Source: JAAFHB01 sp037128295
GTDB taxonomy: Bacteria > Bacteroidota > Bacteroidia > Bacteroidales > Prolixibacteraceae
Direction: 5' to 3'
Length of the DNA: 64,000 nt
Assembly (NCBI GenBank): GCA_037128295.1
Contig: JBAXWR010000003.1
Location: 1 to 64,000, forward strand
Positions 7,175 to 16,328 of this stretch are shown in pieces. Numbering within the stretch: position 1 is the first letter of the stretch; the number at the start of each line of letters is the position of its first letter. The notes below the pieces were generated by a model. It was not told the DNA's origin. It was given only the letters and a program-made list of their open reading frames with translations, and did not search any database. The translations under genes and the position numbers were made by a program.

Positions 7175-10100
7175 TTAGAAAGTAAGTTTTACACTAAAAC
7201 CATATACTCTCGTAGGAGGGGTCTGGTCTTCTGTAGTATAACCGACAGCATTACTGGTTACAGCAGAGTTGTTGAACTCAGGATCAGTCCAGACGTTGGA
7301 TTTTGGGCGCAACATCAATAAATTTCTTCCAACGAGGGCTACCTGTGCATTTTGAATGGCATTGCCACCAAATAGTTTTTTAACCGGAATATCATACGAA
7401 AGGGCGACTTCCCTGAGTTTCCAAAAAGCAGCACTTGTGGTATAAGTCCTGTTCACATTATGGTAGTCGGAATTGACCCAGAATGGACGGCTTGTATTTG
7501 TGATCAACGCGGTGGTATTTGGAACATAGACACCAGGTGATGTTTCAATTACAGAATTAGGAATGATAAATGGCTGGCGACCGTTTTGAGCAGAGTGTTC
7601 CGAAACCCCTGTAAAGTCGAGTGCATTACCAACAGCATTTACAATTACGTTGCCACCCCTGTATTCTGCTGTTGCAGAAAGACGGAGTCCCTTGTAATTC
7701 AAATCGGTTGATATACCCAATGTGTGATTGGGGTTACCATGACCAACATTGACAAGAGCTGTTTGTTTTGTAGGAAGACCTGTAACAGCATTTACAATAA
7801 TCCGGTCCTGAGGATCCCTCATTACGTCTGTTACTTTAATGGCTGGGAACTGTTGTCCTACAATTGCATAAGATGCGCTTGTGTTTGAACCGTCGCTAAC
7901 TCCAAGTTCGTTAAGTGTACCCGGTAAGATGGAGATAACTTCAGATGTCATGTATGAATAAGCCACTGACGCATTCCAGGTAATACCGCCAAGGTTGAGT
8001 ATCGGGGTGAGTTTCAAGTCAGCCTCAATACCTTTATTTTGCATTTCACCCGCATTGATCAAAGCACTGAAGAAACCGGTTGTAGCCGAAAGGTTGGCCG
8101 GAATCGTTTGGTCAAGTGTTTTTGATGAATAGAGGTTTGTTTCGAAATGGATTTTGTTTTTGAGGAAACTGACTTCCAAACCTGCTTCCATTTCCTTAGT
8201 TGTTTCAGGTTTCAACAACGGGTTGCTTAGCGTTGTTCCCAAAGCAAAGCCTGCATTTCCTCCGTAAGGGAAACCAGAAGCTGCATAATATGCCGGAAGA
8301 GTGCCATACCAGTCGCCCAATGAGATCTGACCTGTTTGTGAATAACCTCCACGGATTTTCAGGAAAGAAACTACACTGTTGTTGGAAATAGCAGGGAACA
8401 TTTGAGATAGGATTAAACTAGCGTCAACAGCAGGGTAGAAGAAAGAGCGGTTGGCTTTTGTCAATCTTGAGTCCCAGTCGTTACGTCCAGAAAAGTGGAC
8501 GAAAGCAAAATCTTTGTATCCAACTGTGGCATCAGCAAATATACCGATAGAACTACGCTCAACACTACTCTGGCTAACAGAAGCCTCACCAATACGGTTG
8601 CTAATGTTGTAGAGTCCCGGAATAACCAATCCGCCTGCTGCTGCATCATATATCGTTTCAGATTTTTGATTGTAAATCGAATTGCCCAAAATAGCCTTTA
8701 CACTCAAATCACCGAATTTCTGGTCAAAAGTTGCAAGGAAGTCATTGGTGAGGATAATGGTATTGCTCATCTGGTCACTTGAAGTGGCTTTGTAAGGTGA
8801 TGAAACTCCCATATGGCCCTGGCTCCATGGATCCGATTTTGAATAAGCATTGTAAATGGCCTCATCCTTGTAATTGTGGTAGTTGGTTCCATTGTAAACG
8901 ATACCTGAACGGTTGCTGAATTCCAACCATTTGGTAGGTTTCAAAGATAAGTTGACTGAACCCATCACATCGTTGCGCATACGGTTGTTGCGCGAATGTG
9001 CGATCTGCCAGTATGGGTTTGGATAGTATGCATTGAAATAACCATCCAGTGTGGCAAATGGGTTGTTGACGATATCTTTATAGTATGTAATGGGTACATG
9101 TGGAGGTGTGTTCAATACATTCCAGTAAACTCCACGGTTCTGGTTCATATCGCCACCGGATACACTTGTTTTTGTACGCGTGAAGCTTAACGAATATTCA
9201 GCACTGAAAATACCATATTTCCTACCGGCTGCCATACGGGCTCCAGTTCTTCTGTTGGTATCGTCAGGGATAGTACCTGTACTTTTCACATCCTGAGCTG
9301 ATAAGTAGAAATGACCGTGGTCATCACCACCTGAAACGGAGATGTCATTCTGAAGGGTAATACCTGTATTGAAGAAATTTTTCTTCTGATTTGCAACATT
9401 AGCATAAGGTACCATCTGATAGGAACCATCAACGAGTTTACCGCCCAAAATAACCATCTGGCCGTTAAATTCTGGTCCATAAGTTTGGTTCTCATAAGAT
9501 GTATAAGGGTCAGTGTTCCTTCCATCTCCAACCCACATCGTATAGTTAGGGTCTGAATTGCTCGTGGTCTCGCTGGAACCACCACCGAAACGGGTTTGAA
9601 GGTTAGGGAGATAAGAGATTGATTCGAAAGTGGTGATGTTGCTGATTTTAACAGTCAGCTTTCCTTTATCCCCTTTTTTAGTTGTGACGATCATCACACC
9701 ATTCGATGCATCATTACCATAAAGAGCAGCAGCAGAAGCACCTTTCAACACGTTAACATCTGCGATGTCGTTCGGGTTGATCGAATTCAGGTATGTCGCA
9801 CTAACCGGAACACCATCCAGGACAACCAAAGCCTGGTTACTGGCAAGGAAGTGGCGGTTACCACGAAGTGTGATCTTGGTATCGGGATTGACGCCATTGT
9901 TAATGGTATTGATTTGCAAACCAGAAACCTTGGCTGCCATACCATTCATAACATTCGATGCCCCGGCATTGGTAAGCTCCTGATTATCAACTTTTGCAGT
10001 TGCAACACCCATTTCCTTTGGTTTTCTCTTGATACCCATAGCGGTTACAATTACCTCATCGACAGAAATATTCTCTGATTTTAAGGAAATTTTGTAATCA

Positions 10101-10369
10101 CCAGCAGAGGTAATCGGAACTTCAGTAGAGATCATACCAACGAAAGATACCGCAAGCGTTTTCGCACTTGTCGGAATTTTAAGGGTAAACTTGCCCTCCA
10201 TGTCGGTTACGGTCCCCAAGGTTGTCCCTTTCACAACAACAGAAGCTCCTGGAATAGTGCCTCCATCTTCGCCGGAAGTCACAACCCCGGAAATCTCCCT
10301 GGTCTGCGCAAATACAACTTGCAATCCAATGAAACCGAGGAATGCAAGTAACAGCGAAATTTTCTTCAT
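7175..10369 (-). CDS. SusC/RagA-family TonB-dependent outer-membrane transporter
   Basis: TonB-dependent importer of oligosaccharides or peptides. The 1064-residue protein has a signal peptide ending near FAQ (residue 21), then a carboxypeptidase-regulatory-like beta-sandwich (about 25-105, ISGVV to ISVDEVIV). A plug domain (about 115-235) carries VVLDGVPV and the SusC hallmark GASAAALYGNDASNGVMIVTT in split form. A large 22-strand barrel follows, ending in the terminal aromatic VKLTF. There is no N-terminal signalling domain. It heads the SusC-SusD-DUF1735-FN3 operon and has a leader of about 220 bases containing a strong dyad. Confidence 0.93.
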   Translation of the reverse strand: MKKISLLLAFLGFIGLQVVFAQTREISGVVTSGEDGGTIPGASVVVKGTTLGTVTDMEGKFTLKIPTSAKTLAVSFVGMISTEVPITSAGDYKISLKSENISVDEVIVTAMGIKRKPKEMGVATAKVDNQELTNAGASNVMNGMAAKVSGLQINTINNGVNPDTKITLRGNRHFLASNQALVVLDGVPVSATYLNSINPNDIADVNVLKGASAAALYGNDASNGVMIVTTKKGDKGKLTVKISNITTFESISYLPNLQTRFGGGSSETTSNSDPNYTMWVGDGRNTDPYTSYENQTYGPEFNGQMVILGGKLVDGSYQMVPYANVANQKKNFFNTGITLQNDISVSGGDDHGHFYLSAQDVKSTGTIPDDTNRRTGARMAAGRKYGIFSAEYSLSFTRTKTSVSGGDMNQNRGVYWNVLNTPPHVPITYYKDIVNNPFATLDGYFNAYYPNPYWQIAHSRNNRMRNDVMGSVNLSLKPTKWLEFSNRSGIVYNGTNYHNYKDEAIYNAYSKSDPWSQGHMGVSSPYKATSSDQMSNTIILTNDFLATFDQKFGDLSVKAILGNSIYNQKSETIYDAAAGGLVIPGLYNISNRIGEASVSQSSVERSSIGIFADATVGYKDFAFVHFSGRNDWDSRLTKANRSFFYPAVDASLILSQMFPAISNNSVVSFLKIRGGYSQTGQISLGDWYGTLPAYYAASGFPYGGNAGFALGTTLSNPLLKPETTKEMEAGLEVSFLKNKIHFETNLYSSKTLDQTIPANLSATTGFFSALINAGEMQNKGIEADLKLTPILNLGGITWNASVAYSYMTSEVISILPGTLNELGVSDGSNTSASYAIVGQQFPAIKVTDVMRDPQDRIIVNAVTGLPTKQTALVNVGHGNPNHTLGISTDLNYKGLRLSATAEYRGGNVIVNAVGNALDFTGVSEHSAQNGRQPFIIPNSVIETSPGVYVPNTTALITNTSRPFWVNSDYHNVNRTYTTSAAFWKLREVALSYDIPVKKLFGGNAIQNAQVALVGRNLLMLRPKSNVWTDPEFNNSAVTSNAVGYTTEDQTPPTRVYGFSVKLTF

Positions 10370-10537
10370 AGACTAAATTTTAAAGTGTAACAATAATAAA
10401 TAAAGATTAATTGAATAAGATGTTTTTCAATAGCATTTCCAATTGAAATTAATTCTTAACTGTGCCGTGTATTTTAAACGTCTCCGCCAAGCAGCCTAAA
10501 AACACATGAATACATTATGTACAGGATAAAAACAATA

Positions 10538-10577
10538 TTTTAACAAACCTGCCGTTTAACTGGCAAATTTGTTAAAA
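10538..10577 (-). promoter_or_regulatory. Dyad in the SusC leader just after the promoter
   Basis: TTTTAACAAA (10538-10547) and TTTGTTAAAA (10568-10577) are perfect inverted copies, with an inner TGCC/GGCA pair. It begins about 15 bases downstream of the predicted -7 element, so it may be an operator or a structured leader RNA. Confidence 0.5.
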
Positions 10578-10591
10578 TTTGTTATCCGTTG

Positions 10592-10621
10592 CAAATATAT
10601 TTAAAGAAAAATGTTTTGCAA
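10592..10621 (-). promoter_or_regulatory. Promoter of the first SusC/SusD operon
   Basis: On the minus strand TTGC (10621-10618) is followed after 18 bases by TATATTTG (10599-10592), a close match to the Bacteroidota consensus. The core TAAATATATTTGC is also found upstream of the second SusC operon (59741-59753). Confidence 0.65.
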
Positions 10622-10784
10622 TAGTTTAGTATCAAACTTTTTTCTCAGTCATAATAATAATATATGATATAAGTCATATAATATATTTATGTTGATATTT
10701 GACTATATTTTAATACCTTGATAAACAGACAAATAAAATAGATTTGATATCCAGTTAAATATTATCTGGAATCAATTCAAATTT
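10622..10784. other. AT-rich intergenic stretch upstream of the SusC promoter
   Basis: No gene was seen. It contains the short dyad TATATGA-N6-TCATATA (10661-10680) and a weak TCCAG/CTGGA stem that could end the HAD gene transcript. Neither is strong enough for a function. Confidence 0.4.
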
Positions 10785-11582
10785 TCATAAAATATTAAAA
10801 ATTTCCTCAAGACATGCAATAAATGTAGTTGTTGTATTGTTAGAATTTAAAATTGTCGCATTAACCATGATATTTTTGGGGGGTACATTTGAAATATCCC
10901 TATTTATTTCCAAGGATCCCCATTTTTCTGATGGTATATCCATTTTTCCCAGATTTGAAGCAAAATAAACCTGGTCTATTCCGAAATTTAAGGCCCCAAT
11001 TATATCGGCATCCCATGAGTCACCAATCATCAAAGATTTTTTTTTCTTCGCATTCATCGACTTCACAGCGTATTCAAAAATCTGTTTATCTGGTTTTTGT
11101 GCCCCTATCTCTTCCGAAATAAATATTTTCCTGAAATATTTTGACAATCCCGATTTCTGGATTTTATCGTATTGCACTTCCTTAAATCCGTTAGTAATAA
11201 CCGACATCTCGTATTTCCCGTACAAATAGTCGAGAAGTTCGCGGGCTCCATTAACAAGGCGGGTCTGTAAAGGCATCTCGTTAAGATAGGTGTCATTGAC
11301 TGTGGCGCCACCTTTGGGAAGGGGTGTGCCATGTTTTTCAAAAGATTCCTCGAAACGTTGAACACTTAAAACTTTTTTTGTCATCGTGCCCTGCCTGTAT
11401 TGTTCCCATAATCTCTCATTTACCTCACTGTAAATCTTAAAAAAATCGTCATATGAACCAATTGGATCAAGGAGTTCCAGTCTGCCCAATGCCACTTGTA
11501 AAGCATCATATGAGTTGGCATTAAAATCCCAGATCGTATTGTCAAGGTCAAAAAACAAATGGGTGTATTTTCTGGTAGTCAT
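10785..11582 (-). CDS. HAD-superfamily nucleotidase, YjjG type
   Basis: Predicted pyrimidine 5'-nucleotidase of the YjjG family, which removes phosphate from non-canonical nucleotides. HAD motif I is FFDLDNTIWDF near residue 10 (nucleophile and acid Asp), motif II is SVITNGF near residue 130, and the distal motif is MIGDSWDADIIGA near 190. The helical cap (about 20-100) is the small C1 type. The 265-residue length is somewhat longer than YjjG because of a poorly conserved stretch before the last helix. It lies 17 bases downstream of rsmI and probably shares its transcript. Confidence 0.8.
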   Translation of the reverse strand: MTTRKYTHLFFDLDNTIWDFNANSYDALQVALGRLELLDPIGSYDDFFKIYSEVNERLWEQYRQGTMTKKVLSVQRFEESFEKHGTPLPKGGATVNDTYLNEMPLQTRLVNGARELLDYLYGKYEMSVITNGFKEVQYDKIQKSGLSKYFRKIFISEEIGAQKPDKQIFEYAVKSMNAKKKKSLMIGDSWDADIIGALNFGIDQVYFASNLGKMDIPSEKWGSLEINRDISNVPPKNIMVNATILNSNNTTTTFIACLEEIFNIL

Positions 11583-11599
11583 TATACTTTATATGCTGA

Positions 11600-12307
11600 T
11601 TATTCCGGCTCATCATTTGATTCAACCGTTTTAAGATTGGGTTTTCCTTCGACAACGATTACGATTTCCCCTTTAATGGTTTTTGATTGGAAATATGCCA
11701 GAACTTCGACAATTGTCCCCCTTTTGTTCTCTTCGAAAACTTTGCTCAACTCCCTTGAAACCGATACGTTTCTTTCTGGTCCAAAATATTCGGCAAACTG
11801 CTCAAGTGCTTTGACCAACCGATATGGCGATTCATAAAATATCATGGTTCGGGTCTCGTCAACCAGTTCTTTGATTTTTTTCTGCCTGCCCTTCTTTTGT
11901 GGCAGAAACCCTTCAAAACAGAACCTGTCGCTTGGAAAACCTGAATTGACCAAAGCCGGAACAAATGCGGTCGCTCCGGGCAGGCACTCGACTTCAACAC
12001 CCATGTTGAGGCATGTCCGGGTTAGCAGAAATCCAGGATCAGAAATCGATGGGGTTCCGGCATCCGAGATCAAAGCAACGTTGTCCCCTCCAAGCATCTG
12101 TTCGGCAAGACGTTCAACAGTCTTATGCTCGTTAAACTTATGGTGAGATGAAAGCCTTGTGGCAATATTATAATGTTTAAGAAGAAATGAAGAAGTGCGG
12201 GTATCTTCTGCAAGGATAAGATCCACCTCCTTTAAGATTCTTAAAGCCCTGAGTGTAATGTCTTCAAGGTTACCTATTGGAGTTGGTACGATGTATAGTT
12301 TGCCCAT
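11600..12307 (-). CDS. rsmI: 16S rRNA (cytidine-1402 2'-O)-methyltransferase
   Basis: Tetrapyrrole-methylase-fold SAM enzyme that methylates C1402 of 16S rRNA in the decoding centre. The start VPTPIGNLEDITLRAL and the following LAEDTRTS near residue 35 are characteristic, as are ISDAGTPSISDPG near 80 and FYESPYR near 155. The 235-residue length is slightly short because the C-terminal extension seen in E. coli is missing, as in many Bacteroidota. It starts three bases after the upstream hypothetical gene. Confidence 0.92.
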   Translation of the reverse strand: MGKLYIVPTPIGNLEDITLRALRILKEVDLILAEDTRTSSFLLKHYNIATRLSSHHKFNEHKTVERLAEQMLGGDNVALISDAGTPSISDPGFLLTRTCLNMGVEVECLPGATAFVPALVNSGFPSDRFCFEGFLPQKKGRQKKIKELVDETRTMIFYESPYRLVKALEQFAEYFGPERNVSVSRELSKVFEENKRGTIVEVLAYFQSKTIKGEIVIVVEGKPNLKTVESNDEPE

Positions 12308-12310
12308 TTG

Positions 12311-13132
12311 CTATTTCGTAAAACGTTGTTTAACCAAAATCAAGAATCTCTGACTTGCTTCAGAATTGTTCCATTTAAAATTCATCTTTAAATAGTTGAC
12401 AGCTTCCTGAATGGAGGTTAGTTCATCCAAGGCTCTTACAGTGGATTCAAACTTTGAACTGTCATTGTCAAACAATTCACGCACGAAAAGAAAACGGTCA
12501 TTGATCCCGACGGCATCCCAAATTAGTTTGATGGGTGTAATAGGATACCCGAGGCTGCTATTTTCATTTGGCAGAAAATCATTTTCACTTTGTTTGGTAT
12601 TCCTTATTGTCTCGTTGATCGATTTTTGCCCCTCAATCCAGATGTGGTCAGTAACCTCTTTTTTATGATCATTTGGAGCAGGGCCTTCGTTCTGATTCAT
12701 TTGCTCTTCAACACCTGGCGATTCATTTGCCGGAGCGACAGGTTCTTTTATCTGCTCTAGGAAATTCTTTTCTTTTTCTATTTTCTGACCAATATCCGTT
12801 TGAAGAATGACTTCAATCTCTGGTATAGGGACATTTATTGTATTTTGAGACGAAGTTTTTTCATGCAATTCAATAGGCATTGTTGTAAGATCAACAGGTG
12901 TCAATTGCTTAAAATCAGAAATATCAACATGTTGTACCATGAAGGGTTCCTGATTTTTTGGTAAAGGTAATTTTTGCAACATTTCAAGTTCTGTTAATAA
13001 TGCCTTTGCCCTGATGATGGCCAAATCCACATCATCGGCCGAGGGGAGTTTCTCAACGTTAAATTCATGTGTAATTTCCTCTAAATGTGCAATATCGTCT
13101 TTGATCAGACCAAGTATTTTTTTTGCTTCCAT
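12311..13132 (-). CDS. Hypothetical protein with acidic linker and conserved C-terminal helix domain
   Basis: Function unknown. The first 50 residues look helical, residues about 85-190 are a low-complexity acidic and Asn/Pro-rich linker, and the last 75 residues form a compact helical domain containing GINDRFLFVRELFDND and a terminal KQRF. I recall C-terminal domains of this kind in unannotated Bacteroidota proteins but not a function. I use the ATG at 13132 (273 aa); the alternative at 13165 would begin in the likely promoter region. It is the first gene of a run with rsmI and the HAD gene, and diverges from thymidine kinase. Confidence 0.6.
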   Translation of the reverse strand: MEAKKILGLIKDDIAHLEEITHEFNVEKLPSADDVDLAIIRAKALLTELEMLQKLPLPKNQEPFMVQHVDISDFKQLTPVDLTTMPIELHEKTSSQNTINVPIPEIEVILQTDIGQKIEKEKNFLEQIKEPVAPANESPGVEEQMNQNEGPAPNDHKKEVTDHIWIEGQKSINETIRNTKQSENDFLPNENSSLGYPITPIKLIWDAVGINDRFLFVRELFDNDSSKFESTVRALDELTSIQEAVNYLKMNFKWNNSEASQRFLILVKQRFTK

Positions 13133-13230
13133 CGTTCTACTTTTTTCGTTAGTAAAAATACACAAAACAAATTAATAACCCAGCCCGGAATAAGGAATCA
13201 CTACTAATGGTTCAGAATTGAAAATTTGGT

Positions 13231-13238
13231 TATTTTTG
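13231..13238 (+). promoter_or_regulatory. -7 element immediately before tdk
   Basis: TATTTTTG matches TAnnTTTG and ends only four bases before the tdk ATG at 13243. If used, transcription would begin at or next to the start codon, giving a leaderless message. Confidence 0.5.
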
Positions 13239-13242
13239 CTCT

Positions 13243-13827
13243 ATGTTTATCGAAAGTAATCTGCCCAATAGCCGCAAACGCGGATGGATCGAAGTAGTTG
13301 TCGGGTCAATGTTTTCAGGGAAAACTGAGGAGTTGATCCGTCGTTTGCGTCGTGCCGAGATTGCACGCCAAAAAGTGGAGATATTTAAACCCGGTATCGA
13401 CGTGAGATATTCGGCTACTGAGGTTGTTTCGCATGATGAAAAATCCATTCGCTCAACTGCAATTGACAATTCAGCTACAATACTACTTTTATCCGGTAAT
13501 GTTGACGTTGTTGGAATTGATGAAGCCCAGTTCTTCGACATTGGGTTGATCGATGTATGCAATAAACTAGCTGATATGGGGATTCGTGTCATCGTTGCCG
13601 GACTTGACATGGATTTCAGGGGTCAGCCTTTTGGACCCATGCCCGGTCTGATGGCCTGTGCCGAATATGTAACCAAAGTACATGCAATCTGTATGCGATG
13701 TGGAAACCTTGCCCATTTCAGCCACCGGTTTTCGGACCTCGAAAAATTGGTTGTGCTGGGTGAAAAGGACATTTATGAACCACTTTGCCGCGAATGTTAT
13801 TACGATGTAATGAGAGCCAACTTATGA
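13243..13827 (+). CDS. tdk: Thymidine kinase
   Basis: Salvage enzyme that phosphorylates thymidine with ATP. The type II thymidine kinase pattern is complete: P-loop GSMFSGKT near residue 21, DEAQFFD near 95 as the Walker B and catalytic Glu region, and two zinc-binding Cys pairs, CMRC (about 155) and CREC (about 186). The 194-residue length is normal. Its last codons overlap the start of murF-alr by an ATGA arrangement (13824-13827), which suggests translational coupling. Confidence 0.95.
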   Translation: MFIESNLPNSRKRGWIEVVVGSMFSGKTEELIRRLRRAEIARQKVEIFKPGIDVRYSATEVVSHDEKSIRSTAIDNSATILLLSGNVDVVGIDEAQFFDIGLIDVCNKLADMGIRVIVAGLDMDFRGQPFGPMPGLMACAEYVTKVHAICMRCGNLAHFSHRFSDLEKLVVLGEKDIYEPLCRECYYDVMRANL

Positions 13828-16310
13828 CTTATTCACCAGGTGAGATTTGTACCATCGTTAATGGAGAAATGACCGGTATAGAAATCACCCCCGATCGAAT
13901 TATCCGTTTCTTGTCTTTTGATAGCCGTACCATCCTTTCAGGAAAAGAAACACTTTTTTTTGCCCTAAAAAGTGACCGTAACGATGGGCACAATTTTATT
14001 CAGGATGCCATTGACAAAGAGGTTTGCTCATTCATGGTTGAGAAAATTCCCTCAACTATCCAACTCAAATCCGGCTTGAATTTTATTATTGTCAAAAACT
14101 CACTGATTGCCCTTCAAGCCCTCGCAGCCTTTCATCGTCACCGATTTACCTATCCGGTGGTGGGAATTACAGGAAGCAACGGAAAGACGATTGTAAAGGA
14201 GTGGCTGAGTGAATTGTTGAGCCCATTATTTAAAATTGTTCGCAGCCCCCGCAGTTACAATTCCCAAATCGGAAACCCTCTTTCAGTCTGGTTAATGGAT
14301 AACCGGTTCGATCTGGCAATCTTTGAAGCAGGGATTTCAAAGCCTGGGGAAATGGATAAGCTTGAAGCGATATTGGCTCCTGACCATGGTATCTTTACCC
14401 ATCTTGGAAAGGCTCATCTCGAAAACTTCTCCTCAGTGGAAGAGTTGGTTTCCGAAAAAGTTAAATTATTTGTTAACTGCTCATTGATCATCTATTGTAA
14501 GGATTTTGATTTGGTGGACCAGGCAATAGGGAATACCGCGTTTAATAAAAGCCCCCGATTGTTTAGGTGGTCTTTCAGTGACAAGGATTCAGATTTACTG
14601 ATTACGGACCGGATAAAAAGTTCCGACTCTACTTTGATGCAGGGTGTTTATAACTCAACCAACATTTCAATAATAATTCCGTTTACCGATGATGCAAGTA
14701 TCGAAAATGCCATTCATTGTTGGGCTTACCTTATTGCAACTAATTGTGATACAGATTTATATAAAGATCTTTTTTCAAAGGTTTCTCCAATAGCTATGCG
14801 GCTTGAGATGAAGAAGGGGATAAACGGATGTATTTTAATCAACGATACCTACAACTCCGACACCGCCTCTTTGATCAATGCCCTCGATTTTATTGAACAG
14901 CAATCGGAAAACCGCAAAAAGAAATGTACGGTCATCCTGTCCGATATTCTTCAATCGGGAGAGAACCCAGAAAAGCTTTATCGTGAAATTGCCGATTATG
15001 TACAACTTCGACATATCAATCGGTTGATCGGGATTGGAAGTGAGATCAGCAGGTTTGCAAATCTTTTTGGGATTTCCGAAAAACAGTTTTTTCCGTCGTG
15101 CGACGAGTTTATACTCCATTTTAAAGAGCGTGATTTTAATCAGGAGGTGGTGCTTTTAAAAGGGGCAAGGACATTCCGTTTTGACCGGATTTCGGACTTA
15201 TTGCAGGAGAAAGCTCATCAGACTGTTATGGAAATTGATTTGGATGCAATGGTCCATAATCTTAATTTTTATCGGCAGAAGTTGAATCCAACGACGAGAG
15301 TAATGGCGATGGTAAAGGCATTTTCATATGGGACAGGTTCTATTGAAGTGGCTAAGATATTGCAGTACAGACGAATTGATTATTTGGCGGTGGCGATTGC
15401 CGACGAAGGGGTAGAGCTTCGGAACAGTGGGGTCGAAGTGCCTATTGTGGTGATGAATCCAGAGGAGCACAGTTTTGGGGCTATGATCGATAACCGCCTC
15501 GAACCCAATATCTATCGTTTCGAATTGCTCAGGAAATTTGATGAGGCTTTAAGGAGAAGTGCCGTGAATAATTTTCCGGTCCACCTGAAACTGGATACCG
15601 GTATGAAAAGGCTCGGATTTGATAACCCTGATGAAATGCGGCGAGTGGCTGATTATATCAAAATGAGCGATACCATGTTTGTCCGGTCAATTTTTTCGCA
15701 TCTCGCGGTGAGCGATGATCCGGGAAACGATCCATTCACCCAACAGCAATTTGGGAAGTTTTTATCCTGGTGTGAAATCTTCACCCAAGTTTTTGATTAT
15801 AAGATTTTAAGGCATATTTTAAATTCTTCGGGGATTGAGCGTTTCCCTGAAATGGAACTCGACATGGTAAGGCTTGGGATCGGCCTTTATGGAGTAAGCC
15901 CTAATTTTCAGAAAGAATTGCGCAACGTGGCGACCCTAAAAACCACGATTTCCCAAATAAGGGATGTGGCCACAGGTGAGACAATTGGTTATGGAAGGAA
16001 GGGTATTGCATATAAAGAAATGCAGATTGCAATTTTACCGATCGGATATGCCGATGGGCTCAATCGCCGGTTAAGCAATGGGGCCGGAACGGTTTTGATT
16101 AATGGCTGCAAAGCACCGATAACCGGAACAATCTGTATGGACATGTGCATGGTTGACGTTACCGGAACCAATGCACGCGAAGGCGACCGCGCAATAATTT
16201 TTGGTGACGATTTACCCGTCAGTGAAGTTGCTACCGCATTAGGGACAATTTCTTACGAAGTACTGACTTCTGTAGGGCAACGTGTCAAAAGGGTCTATTT
16301 TAAGGAATAG
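13824..16310 (+). CDS. murF-alr: Bifunctional MurF ligase / alanine racemase
   Basis: Fusion of UDP-MurNAc-tripeptide-D-Ala-D-Ala ligase and PLP-dependent alanine racemase, typical of Bacteroidota. Residues 1-450 are MurF: the ATP loop GITGSNGKT near residue 113, YNSQIGNPLSVW near 150 and NDTYNS near 345. Residues about 460-828 are alanine racemase: PLP lysine K498 in MVKAFSYG, LDTGMKRLGF near 590, and GYGRKG near 715 before the catalytic Tyr region. An earlier in-frame start inside tdk is possible, but the ATG at 13824 overlaps the tdk stop and begins the normal MurF N-terminus. Linking the D-Ala supply and addition steps fits with ddl nearby at 18189. Confidence 0.95.
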   Translation: MTYSPGEICTIVNGEMTGIEITPDRIIRFLSFDSRTILSGKETLFFALKSDRNDGHNFIQDAIDKEVCSFMVEKIPSTIQLKSGLNFIIVKNSLIALQALAAFHRHRFTYPVVGITGSNGKTIVKEWLSELLSPLFKIVRSPRSYNSQIGNPLSVWLMDNRFDLAIFEAGISKPGEMDKLEAILAPDHGIFTHLGKAHLENFSSVEELVSEKVKLFVNCSLIIYCKDFDLVDQAIGNTAFNKSPRLFRWSFSDKDSDLLITDRIKSSDSTLMQGVYNSTNISIIIPFTDDASIENAIHCWAYLIATNCDTDLYKDLFSKVSPIAMRLEMKKGINGCILINDTYNSDTASLINALDFIEQQSENRKKKCTVILSDILQSGENPEKLYREIADYVQLRHINRLIGIGSEISRFANLFGISEKQFFPSCDEFILHFKERDFNQEVVLLKGARTFRFDRISDLLQEKAHQTVMEIDLDAMVHNLNFYRQKLNPTTRVMAMVKAFSYGTGSIEVAKILQYRRIDYLAVAIADEGVELRNSGVEVPIVVMNPEEHSFGAMIDNRLEPNIYRFELLRKFDEALRRSAVNNFPVHLKLDTGMKRLGFDNPDEMRRVADYIKMSDTMFVRSIFSHLAVSDDPGNDPFTQQQFGKFLSWCEIFTQVFDYKILRHILNSSGIERFPEMELDMVRLGIGLYGVSPNFQKELRNVATLKTTISQIRDVATGETIGYGRKGIAYKEMQIAILPIGYADGLNRRLSNGAGTVLINGCKAPITGTICMDMCMVDVTGTNAREGDRAIIFGDDLPVSEVATALGTISYEVLTSVGQRVKRVYFKE

Positions 16311-16328
16311 GGATACCATCCCCAAACC

